Shown: positions 35,065-43,363 of the stretch, in pieces
Layout of the letters: each line of letters starts with the position of its first letter
Numbering within the stretch: position 1 is the stretch's first letter
Assembly (NCBI GenBank): GCA_050949165.1
Contig: JBMNFF010000009.1
Span: 1-64,000, forward strand
Direction of reading: 5' to 3'
DNA: 64,000 nucleotides
DNA from: DAIOXA01 sp050949165
GTDB taxonomy: Bacteria; Bacillota; Proteinivoracia; UBA4975
Translations under genes and position numbers: made by a program
The notes under the pieces: model-generated
What the model saw: only the letters and a program-made list of their open reading frames with translations
What the model was told of the DNA's origin: nothing
The model's database searches: none

Positions 35065-37293
35065 CTGAAAAAGCGCAGGCCGGTAAGACTATTCATCACT
35101 ATCTTCGTTCTATTGCCCTTAGCCCTGGCCATTGCCGGCGGAGCCTACTTTGTGTTTACTTATCACAGCCTGGATTTAAACAGGCAGTTGGAGGAGCCCT
35201 CCTTGCTCTACGACCGGGAGGGCAAGGAAATCGGAAGGTTTTCTTCAGAAATCCGTGAGGTCATCAGCCTGGACCAGATGTCCCCCTACATCATCGATGC
35301 CGTAATCGCTATTGAAGATTCCCGATTCTACCAGCATCATGGCATCGACCCCCGGGGAATTGCCCGGGCCCTTTTCCAGAACCTGCGCAAGGGCAAGGTG
35401 GTGGAGGGCGGCAGCACCATCACCCAGCAGCTCGCCGAAAACGAATACTTTTTCGGGGTCACCGGCCCCGCCCGCACCCTTGATAAAAAGATCAGGGAAG
35501 CCATTTACGCCATCAAGCTGGAAAGGACCTTTACCAAGGAGGAAATCCTGGAGCGCTATCTAAACAGGATATACTTCGGCCACGGCCGCTTTGGCGTGGA
35601 AGCGGCCGCCCAGTACTATTTTGGCAAGTCAGCCGCCGAACTGGATTTGTCGGAATCGGCACTGCTGGTGGGCATCCCCAACGGGCCTGCCCTCTATTCC
35701 CTGCGGGACAATCCCGAGAATGCCCACAAGCGAAGGGATATCATCCTGGCCCGCATGGAGGAGTTGGGCTATATCACTGCCCAGGAGAGGGAGGAGGCCC
35801 AGGCTCGCGTTCTTGAGGCAGTGGTACACCAGGAACGGGTGGCCAGGGCCAGCCAGTTCCGGCAGCGGGTGGAAAGTGAAGTGCGCAGCATCTTAAAGCA
35901 GCGCTTCCCCGGCATGAATGAACAGGAAATATCCAACCTCATCTATAACCAGGGCCTGCGGATAGACACCACCCTTTCCCTTTCCATCCAGGCTGCAGCT
36001 GAACAGGTCATGCAGCAGCGGGGCGAAGCGCTGCGGGAAAAAAATCCCAATATCCAGGGGGTCATCATAGCCCTGGACGCCAATACCGGGGGCATCCTGG
36101 CCCTGGTGGAAAGCATTGAGCTGACCGGGACAACCCGGCGGGCGGATTGGGTTTACGATCTGGGCTCATCCTTTAAGGGTATCCTCTACACCGCTGCCTT
36201 GGAAAACGGGTACACGGCGTCCAGCACCCTTCTCTGCGAAGAAACTGCTTTTCCCAACCCCGGCGGCAAGCCCAACCCATATGTGCCTTCGGATTTCGAT
36301 AAGACTTGGCATAACCGGGCGCTGAGGATTCGGGAAGCTCTGGAAGTCTCCTGCAACGTGGCGGCAGTGCGCATCGGTCAGGAGATGGGGCTGGAAAAAT
36401 TCCTGAGCCTGGTTGCCCGACTAAATCCCCGCCTTGCCGAAAAGAACATCGGCAAGGCCAATGAACTGCAACTGCCCCTGGGGCCAGACGCATCTCCCAT
36501 GAACCTTACCTTGACCCACGCCCCTCTGGTCAATGGAGGCTACTCCGTCAGCCCTTATTACGTCCAGCAAATCCGGGACAGGGACGGCAATATCCTCTAT
36601 CAGGCCTGGCCTCAGCGAAAGCCGGTGCTGGATGAACGCCTGGGCTATATTGTCACGAAAATGCTTCAAGGGGTTCAGGGAATCCGCAATATGACCTTCG
36701 ATGTGGCCGGCAAAACCGGAACCAGCGACAATTTAAACACCGTCTTTGTAGGCTATACCAGTGAAATGGTGGCCACGGTCTTTTTTGGCTTTGATAAGCC
36801 AAGCCAGGCCAGCGATGTGGGCAACGCCGTTACAGTGGCGGCGCCGGCCTGGCGGGATTTTATCAATCGCGTCTATGCCGACGGCCCGCCCCCGCCCTTT
36901 TCCAGACCGGCGGGGGTGGAGGAGGCGGTGGTCTGCACTGTCAGCGGCCAGTTGGCCACTTATCTCTGTCCTGAAACCTATGTAGAATACTATATGCCCG
37001 GCACAGCCCCCAGGACCAGGTGCGAGGCCCACACCGGAGATACGGTGGAAATTTGCTCCTCCACCGGTCTCCCGGCCAATACCCATTGCCCCCAGCACCT
37101 GCGCCGGCCAGTGCCCCGGGAACCCTGGATGAATAACTTGCAGTGTTGGCTTCACGGCCCCTCCCCCTTTGCGCCCCCTGGCCAGGAGCCGGGTGTGGAC
37201 GATGAGGGAGATGAGGAAGGGGAGGAAGATGGGGGCGAAAACTCTCAGGATGAGAACTCTCAGGGCGGCCGGGAAGATAATAATCGCGATTAG
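35065..37293 (+). CDS. Class A penicillin-binding protein (PBP1A-like)
   Basis: ~742 residues: a single N-terminal membrane anchor (LFITIFVLLPLALAIAGGAYF), a GT51 glycosyltransferase (AIEDSRFYQHHGID, GGSTITQQLAEN), and a transpeptidase with SSFK, SCN and KTGTS motifs. It polymerises and cross-links peptidoglycan. The C-terminus adds a Cys-rich segment (QLATYLCPET, CEAHTGD, EICSSTG) and a low-complexity acidic tail. The ribosome site GGAGG (35052-35056) is 8 bp before CTG 35065, the best-placed start; GTG 35056 overlaps it and there is an in-frame stop at 35047. Two small genes follow or face it. Confidence 0.9.
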   Translation: MKKRRPVRLFITIFVLLPLALAIAGGAYFVFTYHSLDLNRQLEEPSLLYDREGKEIGRFSSEIREVISLDQMSPYIIDAVIAIEDSRFYQHHGIDPRGIARALFQNLRKGKVVEGGSTITQQLAENEYFFGVTGPARTLDKKIREAIYAIKLERTFTKEEILERYLNRIYFGHGRFGVEAAAQYYFGKSAAELDLSESALLVGIPNGPALYSLRDNPENAHKRRDIILARMEELGYITAQEREEAQARVLEAVVHQERVARASQFRQRVESEVRSILKQRFPGMNEQEISNLIYNQGLRIDTTLSLSIQAAAEQVMQQRGEALREKNPNIQGVIIALDANTGGILALVESIELTGTTRRADWVYDLGSSFKGILYTAALENGYTASSTLLCEETAFPNPGGKPNPYVPSDFDKTWHNRALRIREALEVSCNVAAVRIGQEMGLEKFLSLVARLNPRLAEKNIGKANELQLPLGPDASPMNLTLTHAPLVNGGYSVSPYYVQQIRDRDGNILYQAWPQRKPVLDERLGYIVTKMLQGVQGIRNMTFDVAGKTGTSDNLNTVFVGYTSEMVATVFFGFDKPSQASDVGNAVTVAAPAWRDFINRVYADGPPPPFSRPAGVEEAVVCTVSGQLATYLCPETYVEYYMPGTAPRTRCEAHTGDTVEICSSTGLPANTHCPQHLRRPVPREPWMNNLQCWLHGPSPFAPPGQEPGVDDEGDEEGEEDGGENSQDENSQGGREDNNRD

Positions 37294-37327
37294 GGCAACC
37301 TATGAGTAAGCGGAAGGAGGGAAGCAG

Positions 37328-37450
37328 ATGGTAATGAACAGGTTGCGTAAGGCTATCAGAAGGAGCCCCGACCCCTTTAAGGACAATTGCACCCTTGAGC
37401 AATGCCGCAGCTGCAAGCAAGACTGTCCATTAATCGACGGTTGCTGTTAA
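37328..37450 (+). CDS. Small six-cysteine protein, 40 residues
   Basis: ATG 37328 lies after a strong GGAAGGAGGGAAG site, 34 bp downstream of the PBP gene. The N-terminus is basic (MVMNRLRKAIRRSPDPFKDN). The C-terminal half carries six cysteines as C-x4-C-x2-C-x3-C-x5-C-C, and the gene is closed by a terminator. The spacing suggests a zinc or iron-sulfur knot rather than a secreted peptide, because there is no signal sequence. I do not recognise the family. Confidence 0.6.
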   Translation: MVMNRLRKAIRRSPDPFKDNCTLEQCRSCKQDCPLIDGCC

Positions 37451-37480
37451 AAAATAAAGCCCCCGGGGGCTTTATTTTTT
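37451..37480. terminator. Bidirectional terminator between the Cys-rich gene and dinG
   Basis: A near-perfect palindrome AAAATAAAGCCCCC/GGGGGCTTTATTTT with T-runs at both ends lies between two convergent genes. It overlaps the dinG stop at 37472. Confidence 0.85.
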
Positions 37481-39958
37481 CTCCAGGAAATCCCTTTGCC
37501 AGGAAAGCACTTGCTCAAGGGATTGGTGGCGGGTGGGGCACTGGGGCAAGGCCTCCAGAAAATAGCGGCCGTAATTCTTGGTGATGATGCGCTTGTCCAA
37601 TACCAGGACGACGCCCATATCCCGCTTGGTTCTGATCAGGCGGCCGAAGCCTTGCTTAAAGCGAAGAACCGCCTGGGGAACCTGATAAGCGTAAAAGGGA
37701 TTCTTGTCCTGGCGGCGCAGCGCATCAATCCGCGCCTGAACCACGGGTTCATCGGGAACGGTGAAGGGCAGGCGCGTCAGGATAACATTGCTGAGGCTCT
37801 CTCCCGCCACATCCACCCCTTCCCAAAAAGAGGCTGTGGCCATCAGGGCCGAACGCGTGTCTGCCCTGAACTTCTCCAGCAAAGCGTGCCGAGGCATGTC
37901 CCCTTGACAGAGAAGGGCGATATCCATGGCCGCAAGCTCAGCTCTTATCTGCTCTGCCGTCGCGTAGAGCAGGGAAAAGGAAGTAAACAGAACCAGGGCC
38001 CTGCCCTGGGATGCGCGCAGCGAAGCGAGAATCGCCTGGGGGAGCTTTCGGGCGTAGGCGCTTTCATCGGGAGCGGGCATATCCATGGCGATTCCCAAAA
38101 TCGCCCGGCTCTGAAAATCGAAGGGGGAAGCGAAGAGCAGTTCCTGCACCGGCAGGTCCTGATCAAGACCAAGTCGGTCCCGGACAAATTGAAAACTGCC
38201 CCCCACCGAAAGGGTCGCCGAGGTGAGAATCACCGAATCGTACTTTTCCCAGATATTATCCCGCAGCACTTGACACACCGAAAGGGGTGCGTAGTTTAAG
38301 CTTGCCCTGGGGGTTCCCCGGGACGTTGCCAGCTCCACCCAGCGGACCAGAGAATGGTCATCTCCGAAGAGCACTTCTTTGAGGGCGGTCTCTTGTTCGG
38401 CCAACCTCTTGGCCAAAGCGGCCAGTTCCAGGGCCTGAGCCAAAACATGCTCGAAACCCAAGGGTCCCAGGTTTTCCAAGCGGCTGTAAAGGGAAGCCAG
38501 TTGCCGCCCCAACTCCTCCATCTGCCACAGGACCGCCCTTGCCCTGCCGACCAGGGCCTGCCAGCCCGGAGCCGAGATGAAGTCCTCGGTCAGGCGCGCC
38601 TTAAAATCCCGGGCTGCCAATTGGCCAAGGTATGTTTCCAGACCCGTAAAGTACTCGCCCACATCCTGGTTAAGGCGAATCACGCCGGGTACTAAATCCT
38701 GGCTGATTGCATCGCGCAGGCCTTGGGCCAGAACTTCATCCAAATCAGGGCTCATGGCCAATTTTTGTCCCAGAACCACCAATAATCCCCGGGCTCTGTT
38801 GTGACGGCTTGACCAAAGCCTGGCCAGCAATCTGCTCAAGGTTTGCCTGGTGATCTGTGCCCCCAGCCAATTGGTCGCGACATTTTCGATATTGTGGGCC
38901 TCGTCCAGGACAATGGTATGGTATTCGGGCAGCACTCCCGTCTCGGCGCCGCGGCTGCGCAGGGCGATGTCGGCGAAGAGCAGAGAATGGTTGGCGATGA
39001 GCAACTGCGCATCCAGGGCAGAACGGCGGGCATTGTGAAAAAAGCACTCGTTAAAGAAGGGACAGCTTAACCGCAGGCAGAGATCCGACTCGGAGCAGAC
39101 CAGCTCCCACAAGTGACTGCTGGGGGCAAAGCCCAGGTCGGACTTGGATCCGTCCCGGGTGCGCTGCTCCCAAGCTGCCATCGCCTCCAGCGCGGGGATG
39201 TCCTTTTCATCCACCTGGCCCTCGCCCTGCTGCAGCAACTCGCGGAACTTGCGGCGACAGAGGTAATTGGCCCGCCCCTTGACCAACACCGCCTTAAAGC
39301 CGCCGGGCATTGCCCTTTGCAGCAAAGGTATGTCCTTGTACAGCAACTGCTCCTGCAAGTTGATGGTATTGGTGGATACCACCGCCCGGCGCTTGTTCTT
39401 TCTTGCCCAAAGCAAAATTGGGACCAAGTAGGCGAGGCTCTTGCCCGTTCCCGTCCCCGCTTCGGCAAGGACATGTTGGCGGTTGTTCAGGGCTTGGGCT
39501 AAGCTCACCGCCATCTCCAACTGCTGGGGACGGTTTTCGAATCCCGGCATAGCACGCTCTATCTGCCCCCCCGGGGCGAGGATTTCTTCCACCTCAGCGT
39601 CGATGACCGCCTCGGTTATCACGGGTTCTGACGGTTCCACGACCACGTAACAATCGCTGACCTGGTTGTCGACAATGGCAAAGCCTATGCCTTCCCGGGC
39701 AAGGCGAGAGGCGACAGTAATATCGGCACCGGAAGGGGTGAGATCGCCGGAAGGATGGTTGTGCAAGACCAGCATGGTTTTTCCGGGCTCCGGCCGCACC
39801 ACCGCCGGCACGCTTTCCCTATTGCCCTTGGCCAGCACCTTTACCCGGGCCAATCGTCCCTCTTCCAAATATGCGCAGAAGAAAACTTCATTGCCGCTGG
39901 CTACGGCAATCTCCCGGCGCATCTCTTCACTTATTTTCGGGGAAAACCATTTATGCAT
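37472..39958 (-). CDS. dinG: DinG/XPD-type helicase with N-terminal RadC-like JAMM domain
   Basis: 828 residues. The first ~130 form a RadC/JAMM-like domain with H66-N-H68-P-S-G and a following S76-x2-D79, a complete JAMM metal motif. The rest is an XPD/DinG superfamily II helicase: Walker A AEAGTGTGKSLAYL, four cysteines for the Fe-S cluster (CSESDLCLRLSCPFFNEC), DEAH box LDEAHNIENVA, and C-terminal motifs LFTSFSLLYATAEQ and RLIRTKRDMGVVLVLD. Typical DinG starts with an exonuclease or with no extra domain, so this fusion is notable. ATG 39958 has AGAGGTGG upstream. Confidence 0.85.
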   Translation of the reverse strand: MHKWFSPKISEEMRREIAVASGNEVFFCAYLEEGRLARVKVLAKGNRESVPAVVRPEPGKTMLVLHNHPSGDLTPSGADITVASRLAREGIGFAIVDNQVSDCYVVVEPSEPVITEAVIDAEVEEILAPGGQIERAMPGFENRPQQLEMAVSLAQALNNRQHVLAEAGTGTGKSLAYLVPILLWARKNKRRAVVSTNTINLQEQLLYKDIPLLQRAMPGGFKAVLVKGRANYLCRRKFRELLQQGEGQVDEKDIPALEAMAAWEQRTRDGSKSDLGFAPSSHLWELVCSESDLCLRLSCPFFNECFFHNARRSALDAQLLIANHSLLFADIALRSRGAETGVLPEYHTIVLDEAHNIENVATNWLGAQITRQTLSRLLARLWSSRHNRARGLLVVLGQKLAMSPDLDEVLAQGLRDAISQDLVPGVIRLNQDVGEYFTGLETYLGQLAARDFKARLTEDFISAPGWQALVGRARAVLWQMEELGRQLASLYSRLENLGPLGFEHVLAQALELAALAKRLAEQETALKEVLFGDDHSLVRWVELATSRGTPRASLNYAPLSVCQVLRDNIWEKYDSVILTSATLSVGGSFQFVRDRLGLDQDLPVQELLFASPFDFQSRAILGIAMDMPAPDESAYARKLPQAILASLRASQGRALVLFTSFSLLYATAEQIRAELAAMDIALLCQGDMPRHALLEKFRADTRSALMATASFWEGVDVAGESLSNVILTRLPFTVPDEPVVQARIDALRRQDKNPFYAYQVPQAVLRFKQGFGRLIRTKRDMGVVLVLDKRIITKNYGRYFLEALPQCPTRHQSLEQVLSWQRDFLEKK

Positions 39959-39974
39959 TTCTGCCACCTCTGAG

Positions 39975-39987
39975 TGCTATTATAGCA
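39975..39987. promoter_or_regulatory. Palindrome in the dinG/BON divergent promoter region
   Basis: TGCTATTATAGCA is a 13-bp perfect inverted repeat in the 63-bp gap between two divergent genes. It contains TATTAT/TATAGC words usable as -10 elements. It does not resemble the Bacillus LexA box. It could be an operator or a chance AT-rich palindrome. Confidence 0.3.
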
Positions 39988-40021
39988 TTTATCCCCTCGG
40001 GCATACTATTTTTGGAGGTGG

Positions 40022-40696
40022 ATGAGCTTGACGAAGCCCAAGGGAAGACCGGTGCCCAGGGAATCCCGTTCCCAATTGTCCCAGCAGGAAAGCCATTCCC
40101 ACGGCAGCGAGAAGGGTGTCAAATGGCCCATGGCTGTCAAGGATGGCATCAGGGATGATTCAGGTTCGGTAGACGATACCGCCCTTGCGGGCACTGCCAT
40201 AGACCCTACGCTTTATGAAATCCAGCGCAGCCTGGATGCCGACAAAAATCTTTCCGGGTACGGCCTAAAGGCCAGTTACGCCAATAAAAAGCTGCAGATT
40301 ACCGGCATCGTCGATACCCTGGCCGACAAAGTCAATTTAAAACAACTCTTGTCCGGACACGGCATTTATGAGTTTGTCGATGCCGTCAGCATCAGCACCG
40401 ATGGCCAAGTGTTGGATGAGCACGTGGCCACCGAGGTCCAGGAAGAGTTGGAGGCTGATCCGCGCCTGGCGGATCTGGGCATCGGTGTCCAATGCCTGGC
40501 GGGGACCGTCTTCCTGACAGGGGATATTGAGGAGCGCCGGCAGGAAGAATTGGCTGTGGCTGCCGCACGCAGGGCCAGGGGAGTCACCCGGGTGGTCAGT
40601 CAGTTGAGATACCTGCCTGGGAACGTTGATGCAGATGCCATTTTTCATTCCCAGGTCCACAACGACGGGGAGCAGACCTGGCCTTGGAGAAAGTAA
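40022..40696 (+). CDS. BON-domain protein
   Basis: 224 residues. A basic, low-complexity N-terminus (residues 1-60) is followed by two BON-like alpha/beta repeats: SGYGLKASYANKKLQITGIV with VDAVSI, and LGIGVQCLAGTVFLTGDIEE with VTRVVSQLRYL. BON domains bind phospholipid or other hydrophobic ligands, often at the cell envelope. No signal peptide or membrane helix is seen, so its location is unclear. ATG 40022 follows GGAGGTGG closely; TTG 40028 is an alternative start. Confidence 0.65.
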   Translation: MSLTKPKGRPVPRESRSQLSQQESHSHGSEKGVKWPMAVKDGIRDDSGSVDDTALAGTAIDPTLYEIQRSLDADKNLSGYGLKASYANKKLQITGIVDTLADKVNLKQLLSGHGIYEFVDAVSISTDGQVLDEHVATEVQEELEADPRLADLGIGVQCLAGTVFLTGDIEERRQEELAVAAARRARGVTRVVSQLRYLPGNVDADAIFHSQVHNDGEQTWPWRK

Positions 40697-40736
40697 GCCG
40701 GGGCAGAATCCCGAGCCTTTGCTGCCAGTACAGAAC

Positions 40737-40758
40737 GAGGAGGCCCTTGGGCCTCCTC
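40737..40758. terminator. Terminator between the BON and DnaJ-like genes
   Basis: Arms GAGGAGGCCC and GGGCCTCCTC separated by two bases, between convergent genes. The T-tract is short (AGTATTTAG), so termination may be moderate. Confidence 0.6.
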
Positions 40759-40763
40759 AGTAT

Positions 40764-41477
40764 TTAGTTCACTGCCAATTCTATCAGCTCTTCGTCCAGC
40801 CAATCCCCTTGCAGGTCCCGGACCAATACCTTATGTTTGTAGACAAAGCGCTTCGCATAGCGGCCAGGTGGCAATTGGGGAAACCAGAGCATCATGGTTG
40901 CCTGGGTATCGGGAAACATTTCCACCGCCGCCTCCTTGTACTTGGGAGGATGCTGCCAGGTGCAGACATTTTGGCAGGCGTAGAAGTCGCCCATTTGGTC
41001 GATTAACACTGCCCGGCCATTGCGGCAATCCACCTGCTGAGCATAGGGAGAGGGATTGCGCAGGCGCAAGAGCAGGGTGGTGGCCCTGAAGGCAAAGAGG
41101 TCTTTGCTCTCCAGGGACAATTGTTGCTTATACCGGCATCTTCTGCGATGGTAGCTGCACTCCCGGGGACAAGTAAAGACCTGGTTGGACTGGAGTTCAA
41201 GGATCTGCATCTCCAGGTGTTTGCCTCGGATTGTGCGCGGGACCACAGCCCCCGGCGCGTCATAATGTGCCGGAGCCTTTGTCTGCGGCCGCGAGCCGGT
41301 TCCGCGAAGAGGCGATTCTTGTGATAACATGCGGTAGGCCTCTTCTATTTCCTTTGCCCGCTGCGGGTCCCCGCCGACATCAGGGTGATGTATTTTCATA
41401 AGTGCGCGGTAGGCCGCCTTTATAACTGTTGCCGGGGCGCCGGGACTGACTCCCAGCACCTGATAATAATCCTTCAA
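40764..41477 (-). CDS. J-domain (DnaJ-like) protein
   Basis: 237 residues. The N-terminal J domain (KDYYQVLGVSPGAPATVIKA, then the HPD motif in KIHHPDVGG) would stimulate an Hsp70 partner. The rest has no zinc-finger or client domain of classical DnaJ; instead it has cysteine pairs (CPREC...CRYK, CQNVC) and a beta-rich C-terminus. The start is TTG 41477 after GGAGGGGTG. Its specialised client is unknown. Confidence 0.8.
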   Translation of the reverse strand: MKDYYQVLGVSPGAPATVIKAAYRALMKIHHPDVGGDPQRAKEIEEAYRMLSQESPLRGTGSRPQTKAPAHYDAPGAVVPRTIRGKHLEMQILELQSNQVFTCPRECSYHRRRCRYKQQLSLESKDLFAFRATTLLLRLRNPSPYAQQVDCRNGRAVLIDQMGDFYACQNVCTWQHPPKYKEAAVEMFPDTQATMMLWFPQLPPGRYAKRFVYKHKVLVRDLQGDWLDEELIELAVN

Positions 41478-41533
41478 AATATCACCCCTCCCCGGTATAT
41501 TCGTCGGCGGGCAGCCCATTTCCTGCCCAGGCC

Positions 41534-42007
41534 TTACTTGTGATAAACCTCACCAGCGTTGATTTTACATGCCCGGTAAATCTGTTCCAAGAGGATCAGC
41601 CGCATCAACTGGTGGGGAAAGGTAAAGGCCGAGAAGCTCAAGCGAAGGTCGGCCCGCGCCAGGACTTCCGGACTTAAGCCCAGGGAACCGCCAATGATAA
41701 AGGTTAAATCGCTGGTCCCCCCGAGATTTATCTCGGAAATCAGGCGGGCAAGACCGGGTGAATCCAGGCTCTTTCCCTGGACATCCAAGGCGATGACGAA
41801 GCTTCGGGGATTGAGCTTGGCCAGGATCTGCGCCCCCTCCCTTTGGAGCGCCTGGGCCTGCTCTGCCTGACCCGAAGGACAGGGCTGATCCGGGATTTCC
41901 ACTACCTTAACTTGGGCCAGGCGGCGGAGACGCCTTTCATACTCCGCCACCCCCTGGTGCAGCCATTTTTCCTTGAGTTTTCCCACCGCAAGTACTGTAA
42001 CCCGCAT
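41534..42007 (-). CDS. rlmH: 23S rRNA pseudouridine-1915 N3-methyltransferase RlmH
   Basis: 157 residues, the normal length. This SPOUT-fold enzyme methylates pseudouridine 1915 of 23S rRNA. It shows the start MRVTVLAVGKLKEKW, the SAM knot FIIGGSLGLSPEV and the C-terminal LLEQIYRACKINAGEVYHK. ATG 42007 overlaps the stop of the upstream CxxH/CxxC gene (TGATG). It is the last gene of the walR-to-rlmH block near the origin. Confidence 0.96.
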   Translation of the reverse strand: MRVTVLAVGKLKEKWLHQGVAEYERRLRRLAQVKVVEIPDQPCPSGQAEQAQALQREGAQILAKLNPRSFVIALDVQGKSLDSPGLARLISEINLGGTSDLTFIIGGSLGLSPEVLARADLRLSFSAFTFPHQLMRLILLEQIYRACKINAGEVYHK

Positions 42008-42174
42008 CAGACCACCAAGTAGACCGGAGCTCGCCCGCAAAAATCGCAGTGGCGGGGGGCGCTCCAATCGCTGAAGGATACCTTGTCAAGCAAGTACAGA
42101 TCCGGCGGCATTTCATAGACCTCGACAAATTCATCGATGGCCTCATCCAGATGGTGGGGGCAAACCACATACAT
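42007..42174 (-). CDS. CxxH/CxxC small protein (YyzF-like)
   Basis: 55 residues: MYVVCPHHLDEAIDEFV at the start carries the CxxH pair and RHCDFCGRAP the CxxC pair, the signature of the CxxH/CxxC family usually encoded next to rlmH. The four ligands suggest one zinc site; the role is unknown. ATG 42174 is 15 bp after htrA, and the stop overlaps the rlmH ATG, so it is coupled to rlmH. Confidence 0.85.
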   Translation of the reverse strand: MYVVCPHHLDEAIDEFVEVYEMPPDLYLLDKVSFSDWSAPRHCDFCGRAPVYLVV

Positions 42175-42189
42175 TCCTCGGTCCTCCTC

Positions 42190-43326
42190 TTACTGAGGGT
42201 TCAGATCGGCTAAGGTCACATTCAGGGTCAGGGTCTCCCTCCCCCGCCTCACTACTATTTTAATCTCGTCGCCGACACTCTTGGCGCTGATTACCTTGCG
42301 CAAGTCCCGGAGACTCGTAATTTTCTGGCCCTCGGCTTCGATAATTATGTCGTCGGGCCTGACCCCCGCCCTCTTGGCCGGGCCATCGGGTGTACTAACC
42401 ACCCAGAGACCATAATCGCTGGCCAAGTTATAGGCTTCGGCCAGGGATGGGGAGATTTCTGAAATGGTCACCCCCAACATGGGCCTGATAACCCTGCCGT
42501 TGGCGATTAGGGACTGGGCTACGCTTTTGACCAGGTTGCTGGGAATGCTAAAGCCCAGCCCTTCAGTATCGAGAAGCCTGACACTGTTAATGCCCACCAC
42601 CTGACCCTGCATATTGACCAAGGGACCGCCGCTGTTGCCGGGGTTGATGGCAGCGTCGGTCTGAATCAGGCCGAACACCCAATCATATACTTCAAAGCTG
42701 CGCTCGGTAGCGCTGACAATGCCCAGGGTGACTGAACGGCTGAATTCGAGGCCGCGGGGATTGCCAATGGCGATGACGAATTCACCAACCGTCAGCAGGT
42801 TGGAATCGCCCATTTCCGCCCAAGGCAGACTCCTGCCCTGGGGATCAATCTTCAGCACCGCCAGGTCTGTTCCCTGGTCCTGGCCGACAATTTCTGCTTC
42901 CAGCTCACTTTCGTCGCTGAGGGTGACAATGACCTCAACTGCCCCCTCCACCACATGGTAATTGGTGACTATATACCCTTCCGGACTAATAATCACACCG
43001 CTGCCATAGCCGCTGGGTTGGGGAGGTGTCAGCCTGCCGAAGAAATCCCGGGACTGAGATATGCGGGTGATGCCCACCACAGCCGGGGAAACCCTGTTGA
43101 CTGCAGCTACAATGGCCGTCTGTTGATATTCCAGGTCCAAGTCGGGAGGCTCTTGCACCTCTTGTTGCCACGGCAAGACCGGCTCTTGCTCCGGTAGCAG
43201 GTAGGGCAAGATCAAGGGCAATGAAGATAAGACAATCAAGCCGCCCACCAATGCCGCCGCCAGGAGCTGAAGAAAGGAGAGCGGGCGGGATTGACGGGGG
43301 GAGTCTGCCAGATAATATTCTTCCAT
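42190..43326 (-). CDS. htrA: HtrA-type membrane-anchored serine protease
   Basis: 378 residues: one N-terminal membrane anchor (FLQLLAAALVGGLIVLSSLPLI, given in part), a trypsin-like domain with catalytic His in TNYHVV, Asp in GTDLAVLKI and Ser in NPGNSGGPL, and one C-terminal PDZ domain (WVVSTPDGPAKRAGVRPDD). It degrades misfolded envelope proteins. ATG 43326 is preferred over GTG 43338, which overlaps the GGAGGTG ribosome site. It lies after walJ, as in the yyc operon of Bacilli. Confidence 0.94.
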   Translation of the reverse strand: MEEYYLADSPRQSRPLSFLQLLAAALVGGLIVLSSLPLILPYLLPEQEPVLPWQQEVQEPPDLDLEYQQTAIVAAVNRVSPAVVGITRISQSRDFFGRLTPPQPSGYGSGVIISPEGYIVTNYHVVEGAVEVIVTLSDESELEAEIVGQDQGTDLAVLKIDPQGRSLPWAEMGDSNLLTVGEFVIAIGNPRGLEFSRSVTLGIVSATERSFEVYDWVFGLIQTDAAINPGNSGGPLVNMQGQVVGINSVRLLDTEGLGFSIPSNLVKSVAQSLIANGRVIRPMLGVTISEISPSLAEAYNLASDYGLWVVSTPDGPAKRAGVRPDDIIIEAEGQKITSLRDLRKVISAKSVGDEIKIVVRRGRETLTLNVTLADLNPQ

Positions 43327-43363
43327 CTTTTCCTGCACCTCCGAGTGAATTGTAACAGATTTT

